Source: UBA7867 sp964579205 (GTDB taxonomy: Bacteria; Bacillota; Clostridia; Christensenellales; UBA1242). From it: DNA of 64,000 nucleotides. The position numbers and the translations under genes were made by a program. The stretch's first letter is position 1. Every line of letters begins with the position of its first letter. This document shows positions 1-8,523 of the stretch, piece by piece. The stretch is taken from contig CAZOFH010000004.1 in assembly GCA_964579205.1 (NCBI GenBank), positions 53,460-117,459 on the forward strand, read 5' to 3'. Below the pieces are notes generated by a model. The model searched no databases and had not been told where the DNA came from. It was given only the letters and a program-made list of their open reading frames with translations.

Positions 1-3000
1 GATTGGAGCGCCATTGCTATCAGCATAATACTCCCCCGACAAGGTAGACACCGTGATGAGGGCGTTTAGGCAGAGGGTCGTACTACTCGCCACGCCAGCA
101 TCGCTGACTGTCCAAATATTGTAGTCAGCAGCCGTCCACCCGAGCGAAATACTGCCGTCCTCTGCCTGAGTAGCGCTCAAGCCCGACAATTTGTCCGCAG
201 TGATGGTGTTTTGATAATATTTCACCGTCGGCTCACTCTCTGTCCAGTCGCTGCTACCACCGCTAATAGGTAGCGCGTAAACGCTGATTTTGTAGCGCCC
301 TGCCTCAATAATCTGAGTCAAGTTTGCCCTCAGAGTTGTCAAATTGCTCTCATTATTCACCGTCACAGCCCAATCAGTGCCACCGTCGCCAATGCCCGCA
401 ACATTTACGCGATAGCCACCTGCGTAGTTGCTAGTCAAAATCTCTGCATACACGCCGCTAGCATCCTTTGCAATTTCTACCACAGGTGAAGCGAGATGCC
501 TATACATTTCCCATGTATATTGCGCGGTAGAATTCGCTACAAAGGTCGAGCCCGAAGTCGCCACTATTGCGAATTGGTACGAGCCAAAGCCATTGTTTTT
601 AAACAAATCTACCGTACTTATCCGCACGACATCTTTTGAGCCCGTGCCGTCTGCCACGCTATACACTCCGAATGTGAATATTGTACCCGTGAGAGTGGTG
701 CCGTTCTTTTTGACACTCACCGCATAGCCTGTAGCCCCCGAGACCGCGTCCCACTGCAGGTAGGCACTATCTGCGCCCTCGACAAAATTGGTCGCTTGAC
801 TGAGCCCTGAGTGCACCTCAAAGTTTTTGAGCACTGGTGCAGACACTAGCCCTGAGGTCGAGGTCACCACCGCCTTGATAGTGTATTCGCCCGCCGAGAG
901 CAGCCCGCCGTCAGCGATGAGGTCGTTTAGATTACGGACATTGTGACTAGAGAGTGGAGTAGCAGCCGTGATTTGCTCACGATATAGCGAGCGTTCGCCT
1001 AGCAGCACCTCCCACTCTACTTGCCTAGTGTACTCTACCGAATCAGTCGGCAAATCCAACACCAGCGTCCATACATCGTCTGTTTCAGACACGCTGAGAG
1101 TCAGTTCACTCACCGCAAAAGCATTGGTAAACTGTGTACTCATCTCCTTGACACTTGCGACATATGCTTGTTTTTGCATATCAGAGCCGCTTACGCTCGA
1201 TACACCCGCAAAAATCTTTACCGTAGTGAGCGTGTAGAGAGGTAATTCTGTACTTGTCGCCTCATAAGTTACGACTGTTTTATCCTCGCTAATAGTCATC
1301 ATCTGAGGCACGCCGTCGCCAAACTGGATAGCGTATCCCGTCACAGCCGCATCAAAATGCGGTATAGACACGAGGATTTTTTGAGTCACTGCCTGATATT
1401 CAAAACTAATATCCGCGCTCCCCAAAATGTAATAATTGTATGTATAATCCACCGATTGCGAAATATCGCTCTCGTAGTATGCACCGCTGATTTCACGACA
1501 CATTACACCAAAACGATATACCCCGGGCGTCACAAAATTCGTCAAATCCACTTGAGTAGTGGTCGCGTCGATAGTTTGCGGCTGGGTAGCCGCGCCACCG
1601 TTTACTGTGTAGAGATAGCAGCGGTAACCGATGTTTGCAGCCACAGTAGGCACAGCGTCCCACGTCACGATTAGCCTATTACTATTCGCCGCTTGAGCAA
1701 ATGTAATGCTATCGCCATCCACTGCCGCGTGCTTAAACATATCGTTGTACGTATACACCGCTGCCACACTACTGAGGATGCCTGTGTTTGATTCACTAGG
1801 CACCGCGGTAATAGCAATGTTGTACGCCCTAGGGCTAGTCATTCCGCCCAAACGAGCATCCAATAGCCCGCCGTCACTCACCCTAGCGCCGCTAGTATAA
1901 TCTGTCGGCTGCTCTATGCTAAATGCTATCCGGTCTATATTCGGATTGGTGATGACTACATCATAATGGTCAGCACCCACCGAACCTACAAAACTCAGAC
2001 TCATTTCGCTAGACCCGTCCGCAGTGTATGTGCGCGATGCCCTGATGCTATTAGGTGCTGCGAGACGCGTTTTATAATCGAATACTTGCGATACCTCTAT
2101 GTCAGACTGCGCAAAGTATTGCGCCACGCTCACGCTAGGCATCGCGATGACTGTAGTCTGATACTTGCCCGCTGGTATTGGGGTAGCAGGCGTCACTGCA
2201 CGCAATCTATCCGAGATGACTACAGTCTCTACACTCGCATCCACACTGAATTCTAGCACGCGCTCTTTTTGTACAGCCGCACCCCCCTCGTACTCTATTC
2301 TATACACTTGTAGATAGTATGAGCCTAGGTATTGCTGATACATTTGGTTGCGATTTTGCCCCGCCCAAGAGAGCGTAACCGAATCATCACTAGATATTAC
2401 CGCAATGTCGCCCACGGTATTCAATTTTGTCACCGTGCTACACGCAGCACTCCAGCCAGACCATTCCGCCGAATCAACATAGCCTTGCCCCACAGCACGG
2501 ACACGCGCTCGAACATCTTGGAATGCGGACTGCATACCAGCCAACCCCAAGGTGTAGCGCAAATCTGTAATATTAGTCACAGTGTCAAAGGTCACATATT
2601 CGCCCTCGACACCCATTCGACCTTGAAATTCGATTGTATAACTAGCCGCCTGTGCCACCCCTTGCCAAGTAGCGATTAGGTTGACACCCTCTTTGGCAAT
2701 AACTATGGTCGAGCCATTTACTTTAGCCAATTTGTCTCGCACCGTGTAGTTTATCGCATTGCTCCTGAGAGAAACCGACCCCACACCCGCTTGCGGCACG
2801 CTGAGAATGTAGATTTCGTGAGAGCCTAGCGCGCTAGTAGCAGAAAAGCGCCCCATATCAAAGACATAACTACTCAGCGGCAAAAATTCTTCGCGCTCGA
2901 CATTACAGATATTCCTACCGTCCAGCCACACCTCAAATCTTTCTACATAGTCGCTACTGATACCTTGCACCTCGTCCTTGATTACCCAAGAAATCGCACG

Positions 3001-3744
3001 CGATGCGCCTATGTAGTCAGTTTCAGCAAAATGCGAGGTAATCCGTGGCGCATCAATCGAATTTGGCTTGTAATACCGCACCGAAGTACTGTACGCACTG
3101 TCCAATAGATACGCATTGCCAATGCCTGTCACTAGGTCGGTAGCCGAAGCCTGCACCGACACATCGAACCACTGCAGGTCAGGTTTGCTAGCCAAATAAT
3201 CCGACAAATCATAGGTCGTCGCATTGCTGATATTGTAATACTGCACACCAGACATATCATCAGTCACGCACAATTTGTAACTTTTTGCCTGTGCCACCCG
3301 CCCCCAACTAAAGAGCATTTCACTCAACACCACATCGGTAGGCGTACTGAGCGTCAGGTATTTTGACTTAAACTTGGTATCTGACATCGCCGAGTGAAAA
3401 CTTGCCAAACTATGCATAGCGCGCACTGCAAAAGAGTGACTACCCACAGTCGCATATTGTGACACATCTAGCGTGGTCTCATTCGTCGTGACAGGTATCT
3501 GCCCGTCGATGAGGATATAGTAACCCACCGCTTTGTCTACCGCATCGAATGACAGTATCCAATCATCATCAATCCTCAAATTTTGTGGCGCGGGCAACTT
3601 TGTGGAAAGTTCCACATCAGGCAACTCTTTTGAATGATTGCCCAGCAGCACTATTCCACCGACCACACCACCGGTCAACAATAGCAAAACGATCACCATA
3701 ACAATGGTAATCTTTGCCCCTCGCGACATTCCGTTGTGCTTCAT
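1..3744 (-). CDS. large N-terminally anchored surface protein with fibronectin-III-like repeats (3' end outside window)
   Basis: The minus-strand frame is open for 1,248 codons from an ATG to the left edge without a stop, so the C-terminus is missing. The start is supported by AGAGAGG a few bases upstream. The protein begins with a short basic stretch and one hydrophobic segment (about residues 11-34), then a long Thr/Ser/Val-rich ectodomain. The ectodomain consists of beta-sandwich-like units of about 90-100 residues, each with a Trp near the first strand (for example ISWVIKDE, LIATWQGVAQAASYTI, LIVTWDAVPT, AYLQWDAVSGATGYAV) and a later Tyr (GVYRFGV, AGEYTIKA). This is the pattern of fibronectin type III modules. 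No enzymatic motif is seen. An extracellular adhesin or structural role is inferred. It is flanked downstream by an AT-rich gap and a pair of terminators from the neighbouring gene. Confidence 0.8.
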   Translation of the reverse strand, partial: MKHNGMSRGAKITIVMVIVLLLLTGGVVGGIVLLGNHSKELPDVELSTKLPAPQNLRIDDDWILSFDAVDKAVGYYILIDGQIPVTTNETTLDVSQYATVGSHSFAVRAMHSLASFHSAMSDTKFKSKYLTLSTPTDVVLSEMLFSWGRVAQAKSYKLCVTDDMSGVQYYNISNATTYDLSDYLASKPDLQWFDVSVQASATDLVTGIGNAYLLDSAYSTSVRYYKPNSIDAPRITSHFAETDYIGASRAISWVIKDEVQGISSDYVERFEVWLDGRNICNVEREEFLPLSSYVFDMGRFSATSALGSHEIYILSVPQAGVGSVSLRSNAINYTVRDKLAKVNGSTIVIAKEGVNLIATWQGVAQAASYTIEFQGRMGVEGEYVTFDTVTNITDLRYTLGLAGMQSAFQDVRARVRAVGQGYVDSAEWSGWSAACSTVTKLNTVGDIAVISSDDSVTLSWAGQNRNQMYQQYLGSYYLQVYRIEYEGGAAVQKERVLEFSVDASVETVVISDRLRAVTPATPIPAGKYQTTVIAMPSVSVAQYFAQSDIEVSQVFDYKTRLAAPNSIRASRTYTADGSSEMSLSFVGSVGADHYDVVITNPNIDRIAFSIEQPTDYTSGARVSDGGLLDARLGGMTSPRAYNIAITAVPSESNTGILSSVAAVYTYNDMFKHAAVDGDSITFAQAANSNRLIVTWDAVPTVAANIGYRCYLYTVNGGAATQPQTIDATTTQVDLTNFVTPGVYRFGVMCREISGAYYESDISQSVDYTYNYYILGSADISFEYQAVTQKILVSIPHFDAAVTGYAIQFGDGVPQMMTISEDKTVVTYEATSTELPLYTLTTVKIFAGVSSVSGSDMQKQAYVASVKEMSTQFTNAFAVSELTLSVSETDDVWTLVLDLPTDSVEYTRQVEWEVLLGERSLYREQITAATPLSSHNVRNLNDLIADGGLLSAGEYTIKAVVTSTSGLVSAPVLKNFEVHSGLSQATNFVEGADSAYLQWDAVSGATGYAVSVKKNGTTLTGTIFTFGVYSVADGTGSKDVVRISTVDLFKNNGFGSYQFAIVATSGSTFVANSTAQYTWEMYRHLASPVVEIAKDASGVYAEILTSNYAGGYRVNVAGIGDGGTDWAVTVNNESNLTTLRANLTQIIEAGRYKISVYALPISGGSSDWTESEPTVKYYQNTITADKLSGLSATQAEDGSISLGWTAADYNIWTVSDAGVASSTTLCLNALITVSTLSGEYYADSNGAPI

Positions 3745-4013
3745 TATGCAAACCTCTCTATTTTTTGTGACAACAAATTTGCAGTCAAGTGACGACAAGT
3801 TTTATCAAATTTTATTATCCACATTAATTGTACAAAAATACAAAAAAATAGTCAAATTATTTTCCGTGGTTTGGCGGATTTTTTTAATTTTATTAAAAGT
3901 GTACTTTTTGAGGTCGCTCTAACGAGCAAATTTTTGAGCGCATCGCCCGCAACTTGGATCCCCCTAAAAATCACTCAAAACCGCCAAGCTAAAACAACAA
4001 AACAAAGCAAAAA
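3745..4013. other. AT-rich intergenic gap upstream of the surface protein
   Basis: No gene is supported here. The stretch is AT-rich with poly-T/poly-A runs and holds the ribosome-binding site (AGAGAGG, minus strand) of the surface-protein gene. It should also contain that gene's promoter, but I do not see a convincing consensus pair. Confidence 0.5.
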
Positions 4014-4031
4014 CCTCGGCATCGACCGAGG
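4014..4031 (-). terminator. second intrinsic terminator, minus strand
   Basis: CCTCGG-catcga-CCGAGG stem followed on the minus strand by TTTTTGC. It lies downstream of the closer terminator of the 137-residue membrane protein gene and probably acts as a back-up. Confidence 0.6.
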
Positions 4032-4095
4032 CAAGTAAAAGTACTTTACACACTTTTTGCATAATTATGCATAAAAATTAATAAAAAACAAAAAA

Positions 4096-4113
4096 ACTCG
4101 CCCGAGAGCGAGT
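4096..4113 (-). terminator. intrinsic terminator, minus strand
   Basis: ACTCGC/GCGAGT stem followed on the minus strand by a run of seven T. It lies directly after the stop codon of the small membrane protein gene. Confidence 0.75.
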
Positions 4114-4119
4114 CTATAA

Positions 4120-4533
4120 TTAAATCAAAAGAGCGACGATTGCGAGTATCAAAATAATCAACTGAGGCTCAAATCTTACCTGGTGATTTTTGACTATTTG
4201 AGCAATATACAACCCCAAAGAAGCGAGCAATGTCAACCCGCCGATCCAGTAGAAAATGTACCCACAAATTGCGGCACCTACGATGACAAACAACTTGCCC
4301 AAAACGACCAAAGCAATGGTCGCAAATGCCGTAAGAATGGATAAATTACCCAAGTTGGTCCAGTCAAACTTTTTGGGTTCTTTCTCCTCAATAGGGTCCT
4401 CAATGACTACCTTTTTGTTAGCCACATTCTCCTCTCTGGCGTCGTCATCATCCATATCGTCAAAATAACTAGAATAGTAGTCGTGTTTTTTCTCTGGCTC
4501 CGTTTTCGCCTTCATTTCCTCATCAGCAAACAT
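4120..4533 (-). CDS. small membrane protein with acidic cytoplasmic N-terminus, unknown function
   Basis: A 137-residue protein. The first half is soluble and strongly charged (DDMDDDD run, EPIEE-like stretch) and ends at about residue 57. Three hydrophobic segments follow (about residues 64-80, 83-105 and 122-137), the last reaching the very C-terminus. No recognised family motif. The gene stands alone between an amidase-like gene and a tandem pair of terminators. The start ATG is preceded by GGAGGG. Function unknown. Confidence 0.7.
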   Translation of the reverse strand: MFADEEMKAKTEPEKKHDYYSSYFDDMDDDDAREENVANKKVVIEDPIEEKEPKKFDWTNLGNLSILTAFATIALVVLGKLFVIVGAAICGYIFYWIGGLTLLASLGLYIAQIVKNHQVRFEPQLIILILAIVALLI

Positions 4534-4694
4534 ATTTTTCCCTCCGCTTATAATTATTACTTTTTTATTATATCATACATTGCCCCGAATTGCAATACCC
4601 TTTGTCAAAATATTTTGCAAAAAACGCCATTTTTTGCATAAAAATCACCATTTTAAGGCAAATTTGGAGCACAAAAACTACATTTTACACCATT

Positions 4695-5762
4695 TTACCC
4701 TAGTTGCGGACGCGATTTTGTATCATCTGAGATATACCGCCACGTATTTCGCCCCACGATACCGTCAGCAGTCAAGCCATTTTCAGACTGAAATTCCTTG
4801 ACCGCCTGCTCTGTTTGCGCCCCAAAAATACCATCCATAGGACCCACATTATACAGTTTGCTATACAGTTTTTTCTGTAGATATTTTACCTCGGCACCAT
4901 AATTTCCTTTCTTTAACACGCGCGCGTTAGGAGTAAAATTATTGAGACTATACCACGTGCGACGCCCTACAATTCCGTCCGCATCTAGCCCGTTCGCCTG
5001 CTGAAAAGCACGCACCGCACTCTGCGTATTTCTGCCGAACACCCCGTCCACATTCCCCACCGCATAGCCGTTGATTTTTAGCAAAAACTGCAGATACCGC
5101 ACAAACCGCCCAGTACTCCCCAACCTCAGTATCGGGTATACCTCGCGCGTAGGCGCACTATATGTGACGCCAAAATACTCGCATACACCTTGACACGCAG
5201 CACAACCGATACTATTCACCCAATCAGGGTCGAGCATTAATTTTGCCTCTCGAAAATTCGTCATAAAACCACACTCCATTAGACACGCAATACAATTTAC
5301 ATTAGACAGCATCCCGACATCCAGCGCCCGCACACCACGACCTCTAATTTCTACCGCGTCCAAGATATTAGAGTAGACGATTTCAGCAAAATTCCTCGAC
5401 GCAGTAGCTTGACGATTGAGTGGAGAGTAATACCCCTCGAGTCCATTGGCAGAATTAAATTCCGCACCATTGCCGTACGCATTGTATGCAAAAGTCACCA
5501 CAGCATTCGCACCCGACCGATTAACAATCGCCACACGATTTGACACGCTCAAATCTTGCCTATTTGGTTTGACATCCAGCACTCTAAAACCTATTCGATA
5601 ACAATCTGCCAAAAACGCATTTTTTGCACCATAATTAAACTCATTTTCATATATTTGTCTATCAATGTACGGCATTGTAGGCGTGCGCTTACCTGCAGTC
5701 GGCGGATTGATACCATGCTCATCATTTCCTGCTATTAGATAGTTTTGTGGATTATTAGCCAT
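4695..5762 (-). CDS. N-acetylmuramoyl-L-alanine amidase-like protein with two peptidoglycan-binding domains
   Basis: 355 residues. The N-terminal 200 residues resemble Amidase_3 (zinc amidase cleaving the MurNAc-L-Ala bond). DEHG at 14-17 holds the first His, Glu is available at 39/41, and ECGFMTN at 163-169 matches the catalytic-Glu block. Two PG_binding_1 repeats follow (about 211-270 and 280-345), each with the LQ..L...GY..G..DG.FG..T..AV..FQ pattern. The expected S-x-H-x-N-A block reads TFAYNA (90-95), so the second zinc His appears replaced by Ala. There is no signal peptide, so it may act after cell lysis, in the mother cell or at the spore. The start ATG has GAGAGG upstream. A 43-bp palindrome lies about 60 bp upstream. 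Confidence 0.8.
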   Translation of the reverse strand: MANNPQNYLIAGNDEHGINPPTAGKRTPTMPYIDRQIYENEFNYGAKNAFLADCYRIGFRVLDVKPNRQDLSVSNRVAIVNRSGANAVVTFAYNAYGNGAEFNSANGLEGYYSPLNRQATASRNFAEIVYSNILDAVEIRGRGVRALDVGMLSNVNCIACLMECGFMTNFREAKLMLDPDWVNSIGCAACQGVCEYFGVTYSAPTREVYPILRLGSTGRFVRYLQFLLKINGYAVGNVDGVFGRNTQSAVRAFQQANGLDADGIVGRRTWYSLNNFTPNARVLKKGNYGAEVKYLQKKLYSKLYNVGPMDGIFGAQTEQAVKEFQSENGLTADGIVGRNTWRYISDDTKSRPQLG

Positions 5763-5820
5763 TTTTTACCTCTCATCATTTTTTAGCAGTTTTATATGCG
5801 TTTTTTCTACATTTTGTGCA

Positions 5821-5863
5821 GTACTATGCAAGTACTATGCATTGCATAGTACTTGCATAGTAC
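5821..5863. repeat. 43-bp perfect palindrome made of four copies of a 9-mer
   Basis: Two direct copies of GTACTATGC spaced 11 bp apart are followed by two inverted copies (GCATAGTAC) at the same spacing, giving 21-bp perfectly complementary arms around one central T. It lies upstream of the amidase-like gene. A related four-copy array occurs upstream of sufC, and in both places the last copy is followed by CCCT and TATT(T)AGGC-like sequence. It may be a regulator-binding array or part of a dispersed element. The rest of the gap, to about 6046, shows nothing else. Confidence 0.85.
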
Positions 5864-6046
5864 CCCTGTATTAGGCACTTTTGACCATTTCGTGCGTTTT
5901 TATGTGGATTTACACCACACCCACTCACTACACAATGTTTTGCTTTTTTGATATTTAACGCGCCCTTATCACGCATCGCCAACAATAACGAAATATAATA
6001 AATAGCATTGCACACACAAATCACTCCCTAAAAACAAAAAGAAAAA

Positions 6047-6066
6047 ACGGGGTAATACACCCCCGT
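6047..6066 (-). terminator. intrinsic terminator, minus strand
   Basis: ACGGGG/CCCCGT stem with an 8-nt loop followed on the minus strand by TTTTTTC, just after the stop codon of the DUF1858 gene. Confidence 0.8.
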
Positions 6067-6077
6067 CTTGATAAAAA

Positions 6078-6431
6078 TTATTTGTCTTGGCAGCCGCAAT
6101 CACAGTCATCATCGCAGTCACAATCCTCACCGCAGCAGCAATCGCAATCATCGTACTCATCTTCATCATAGTCGCAATCGCAATCGTCATCACAGCAGCA
6201 GTCATCCCCGCCACAGCAGCCACACCCGCAGCCAAAGTCATCCGATAGATTGTTGAGTTCCTCAAGCACTAGATTTACATCTACTCCGTGTACATCACAA
6301 GCATCCCCGAGAGCCTCTGCTTGGCTCATTGGGCAACCGCAGCAATGCATACCAAACCCCTCTAGCACAGCACGCGCATTTGGGTTGGCTGCAAGGATTT
6401 CTCCCATAGACATATCTTCATTAAATTTCAT
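6078..6431 (-). CDS. DUF1858 domain protein with Cys/Asp-rich metal-binding-like tail
   Basis: 117 residues in two parts. Residues 1-63 match DUF1858 (the ScdA N-terminal / hybrid-cluster-associated redox disulphide family), with the signature GFGMHCCGCPMSQAEAL. The remaining tail of about 52 residues is almost only Cys, Asp, Gly and Glu, with about 18 cysteines in CxC, CCC and CxCC clusters separated by Asp runs. This is metallothionein-like in composition but unusually acidic. Binding of soft or divalent metals is inferred. The start ATG follows AAGGAGGAAT; the ribosome-binding site lies inside a 27-bp palindrome that also covers the expected transcription start. Monocistronic, with its own promoter and terminator. 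Confidence 0.85.
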   Translation of the reverse strand: MKFNEDMSMGEILAANPNARAVLEGFGMHCCGCPMSQAEALGDACDVHGVDVNLVLEELNNLSDDFGCGCGCCGGDDCCCDDDCDCDYDEDEYDDCDCCCGEDCDCDDDCDCGCQDK

Positions 6432-6488
6432 CTAATATTCCTCCTTTTGGAATATTAGTATTATACCCTATTTTGCATAAAAAATCAA
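6432..6488 (-). promoter_or_regulatory. sigma-A promoter with palindromic operator covering start site and RBS
   Basis: Minus strand: TTGATT (6483-6488), 17-bp spacer, TATAAT (6460-6465). The perfect inverted repeat CTAATATTCC-(7 nt)-GGAATATTAG (6432-6458) follows and ends right at the ATG. The Shine-Dalgarno GGAGG lies at the loop/arm junction. The expected transcription start (about 6453) falls inside the distal arm, so a protein operator is more likely than a full mRNA hairpin. Confidence 0.7.
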
Positions 6489-6494
6489 GTTATT

Positions 6495-7742
6495 TTATTT
6501 GTCTGGTGTCGAATCGCTCAAAACCACTTTAGGTAGGTCGGCATCAGTCGTGCCCGCAGTCACCGCATCCCATTCATCGACAGGCGCTGCATCCGTCTCT
6601 CTTGCAGACGCATCACTGACAATAGCCACATCATTCTCGCGATTAGCCGTGGCGTTACTATCATCAGCCGCCGAACTTACCTCATTATCAGCGACGCCCG
6701 ATTGACTAACATCCTGAGTATCAGTATTGCTTGGATCACTTGTTTTGATATCCACAGCAGCCTCATTGCTTAATATCGACTGCCCAAGAGATGCCTCTAG
6801 CGCTCCACCATTCACAACATCGCCCCCCATCTCAGGTGCATTGAGTATAATATTTTCGTCTTGCGTCATATCGAGCACCTCACCCTCACTCACTTCGGCC
6901 ACGCCAGCCTTGCGACCGCGTTTGCTCTCGGTGACAGCTTTGTCATCGACTACGCTAATTTCCGCCCCGAGTTCGTTTATCTCATCACTCGCAATATTAC
7001 TCTCGAGTTTTTCCTGTCTCAGTGCTGCGGCAGTGATTTTGTCAAAAATCGCCCGACTTATCACAAAATTCTCTATATTCATCCCATACTCAGCAAATTC
7101 CTTTTGCAGGCTAGGCAAGATGACCCCAGCAAAATTCACCACATCGTCCACCTCTTGGACAGAAATTTTTTTGATTTTGCTCACAGTCTCTTGCACAATT
7201 TCACTCAAAAATTCCTCTATCCGAGCCCGCGCACGCTCATTGTCAACGCGCGCCCATTCATATAGATAAAATCTCATCATCTCACTCGGGTCGACGCAAG
7301 CAATGTCGGCACACCCGCCCAGCACCACATCAAAGCGTTTCTTCTCATCAGGGGCGACAGATTCTTTTTTGAGGAAAATTTCACCAGTCTCCCACTCCAC
7401 TTGCGCCAGCGCCTTTTGATTGATAAAATATACAAACGCATCAAATTCCTGCCGATAGACCTTTTCCGTCTTGCCCTTTTGCTCGCGCTTGATAGGCTTG
7501 TTGAGTTTGAGGAGTTTGCTGAGCCTCGGTACACACGCAGTATCCAGCACATACTCGCCCGCCTCAAGGATATCACACGGTTTGTCTTTCGCCACAAAAA
7601 TGCACCACCACCCCTGCGGCACCACAATTTTTGTATTCAGTTTTATTCGCAAGAGCCAGTCGTGCGGAGAATAAACAAAGTCGCCTCGGAATTTTTCTGG
7701 CAGGGTAATCGCCTCTTTTGCTTTTTTCTTAAAAAAACTCAT
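6495..7742 (-). CDS. SPFH/virion-core-like domain protein with long acidic tail
   Basis: 415 residues from the ATG that follows GTGAGGTG; a GTG two codons upstream is less likely. Residues 1-255 resemble bacterial SPFH (band-7-like) proteins of the YdjI group. They contain an N-terminal strand-rich half (QGWWCIFVAKDKP, EAGEYVLDT, VYRQEFDAFVYFINQ) and a helical part (MRFYLYEW..., FAEYGMNIENFVISRA) typical of SPFH subdomain 2. The remaining 160 residues are acidic, low-complexity and rich in Ala, Asp, Ser and Val. Zn-ribbons that often end YdjI-type proteins are missing. Related proteins are linked to stress responses at membranes; the role here is inferred. Confidence 0.7.
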   Translation of the reverse strand: MSFFKKKAKEAITLPEKFRGDFVYSPHDWLLRIKLNTKIVVPQGWWCIFVAKDKPCDILEAGEYVLDTACVPRLSKLLKLNKPIKREQKGKTEKVYRQEFDAFVYFINQKALAQVEWETGEIFLKKESVAPDEKKRFDVVLGGCADIACVDPSEMMRFYLYEWARVDNERARARIEEFLSEIVQETVSKIKKISVQEVDDVVNFAGVILPSLQKEFAEYGMNIENFVISRAIFDKITAAALRQEKLESNIASDEINELGAEISVVDDKAVTESKRGRKAGVAEVSEGEVLDMTQDENIILNAPEMGGDVVNGGALEASLGQSILSNEAAVDIKTSDPSNTDTQDVSQSGVADNEVSSAADDSNATANRENDVAIVSDASARETDAAPVDEWDAVTAGTTDADLPKVVLSDSTPDK

Positions 7743-7873
7743 AAGCACCTCACTTTCTATTAGTATAGCATATGCGCAATAAATAATCTATTTATTCGTC
7801 AAAATTTGTGCAAAAATTTTATTGTAAAAAATTTTTTGCCGACATAAAGTAATGTATAATCTCAGGAGGATGT

Positions 7874-8428
7874 ATGGAATATTTTACAGAATTATTAGGC
7901 AAAGAGGTCGTATCAATTTTTGAACAAAAAGTCGTCGGCACCCTACTCAATTTGCAAATCGACTGGGCGCAAAAACGCGTCAAAAATCTAGTCATCGTCA
8001 GCGCGGACGAAGAGGCGATTTTTCTACTCAATCCAAAGTTTGTACTAGGCGTGGAAAAATGCATAACTATACGAAATTGTGCAAGTTTAAACATTTCCGT
8101 CGAACCCGAATTACCACAAATTATTGGCAAAAACGCAATAGACTTGGGCGGCAAATTTTTTGGCAAAATTAACGAAATCGCTATTGAAAAATGGAAAATC
8201 CAACTGCTTTACGCCGATGAGCCGATTGACACTCAAAAATTAATCTACGTCGCGGACGAATTCGTCCTAATCAACAACTCAACCAAACGCGTTTCGCTAC
8301 ACAATTTCAAGCCCAAAACGCAGCCCGTGGCGACTACCGCCGCCCAGACAGTGAGTATACTAGACAACGCGAGTTCGGTGGAATTCCCAAAAACAATCAC
8401 CGCACAAAACACTACCAACAGCCAATAA
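7874..8428 (+). CDS. PRC-barrel-like domain protein
   Basis: 184 residues; start ATG preceded by CAGGAGGATGT. Residues 1-60 read as a PRC-barrel (ELLGKEVVSIFEQKVVGTLLNLQID...KRVKNLVIV), the small beta-barrel found in RimM and in sporulation YlmC/YmxH-type proteins. A second barrel-like repeat may follow at 100-140 (IIGKNAIDLGGKFFGKINEIAI). The C-terminal 50 residues are polar and disordered-looking. No membrane segment. It is located just upstream of acpP, which has its own promoter. Function unknown; RNA or protein binding is plausible for this fold. Confidence 0.7.
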   Translation: MEYFTELLGKEVVSIFEQKVVGTLLNLQIDWAQKRVKNLVIVSADEEAIFLLNPKFVLGVEKCITIRNCASLNISVEPELPQIIGKNAIDLGGKFFGKINEIAIEKWKIQLLYADEPIDTQKLIYVADEFVLINNSTKRVSLHNFKPKTQPVATTAAQTVSILDNASSVEFPKTITAQNTTNSQ

Positions 8429-8463
8429 AAATGCCAATTTTACGCAAAAAAGTGGCAAAATAC

Positions 8464-8493
8464 TTTACAATCAGGGGGCGCATATGATAGAAT
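8464..8493 (+). promoter_or_regulatory. acpP promoter
   Basis: TTTACA, 18-bp spacer, TAGAAT. The short inverted repeat GCATAT-(8 nt)-ATATGC (8480-8499) overlaps the -10 box and might bind a regulator. Confidence 0.55.
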
Positions 8494-8523
8494 ATATGCA
8501 TAATCTAATTTAAGGAGTTTGCA

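Noticed and set aside
428..2679. Several plus-strand reading frames of 60-115 codons
   Set aside because: They are antisense to the continuous minus-strand surface-protein frame, lack ribosome-binding sites and have shadow-like compositions.
5821..5863. CRISPR array
   Set aside because: The repeat units are 9 bp with 2-nt spacers, partly inverted; no cas genes in the window.
6068..6256. His/Ser/Arg-rich plus-strand frame opposite the DUF1858 gene
   Set aside because: It is the antisense shadow of the Cys/Asp codon runs (GAC/TGC read backward).
5824..6265. Minus-strand frames of 66 and 98 residues in and around the palindrome
   Set aside because: They overlap the palindrome, a terminator and the DUF1858 gene in another frame; composition is not protein-like.
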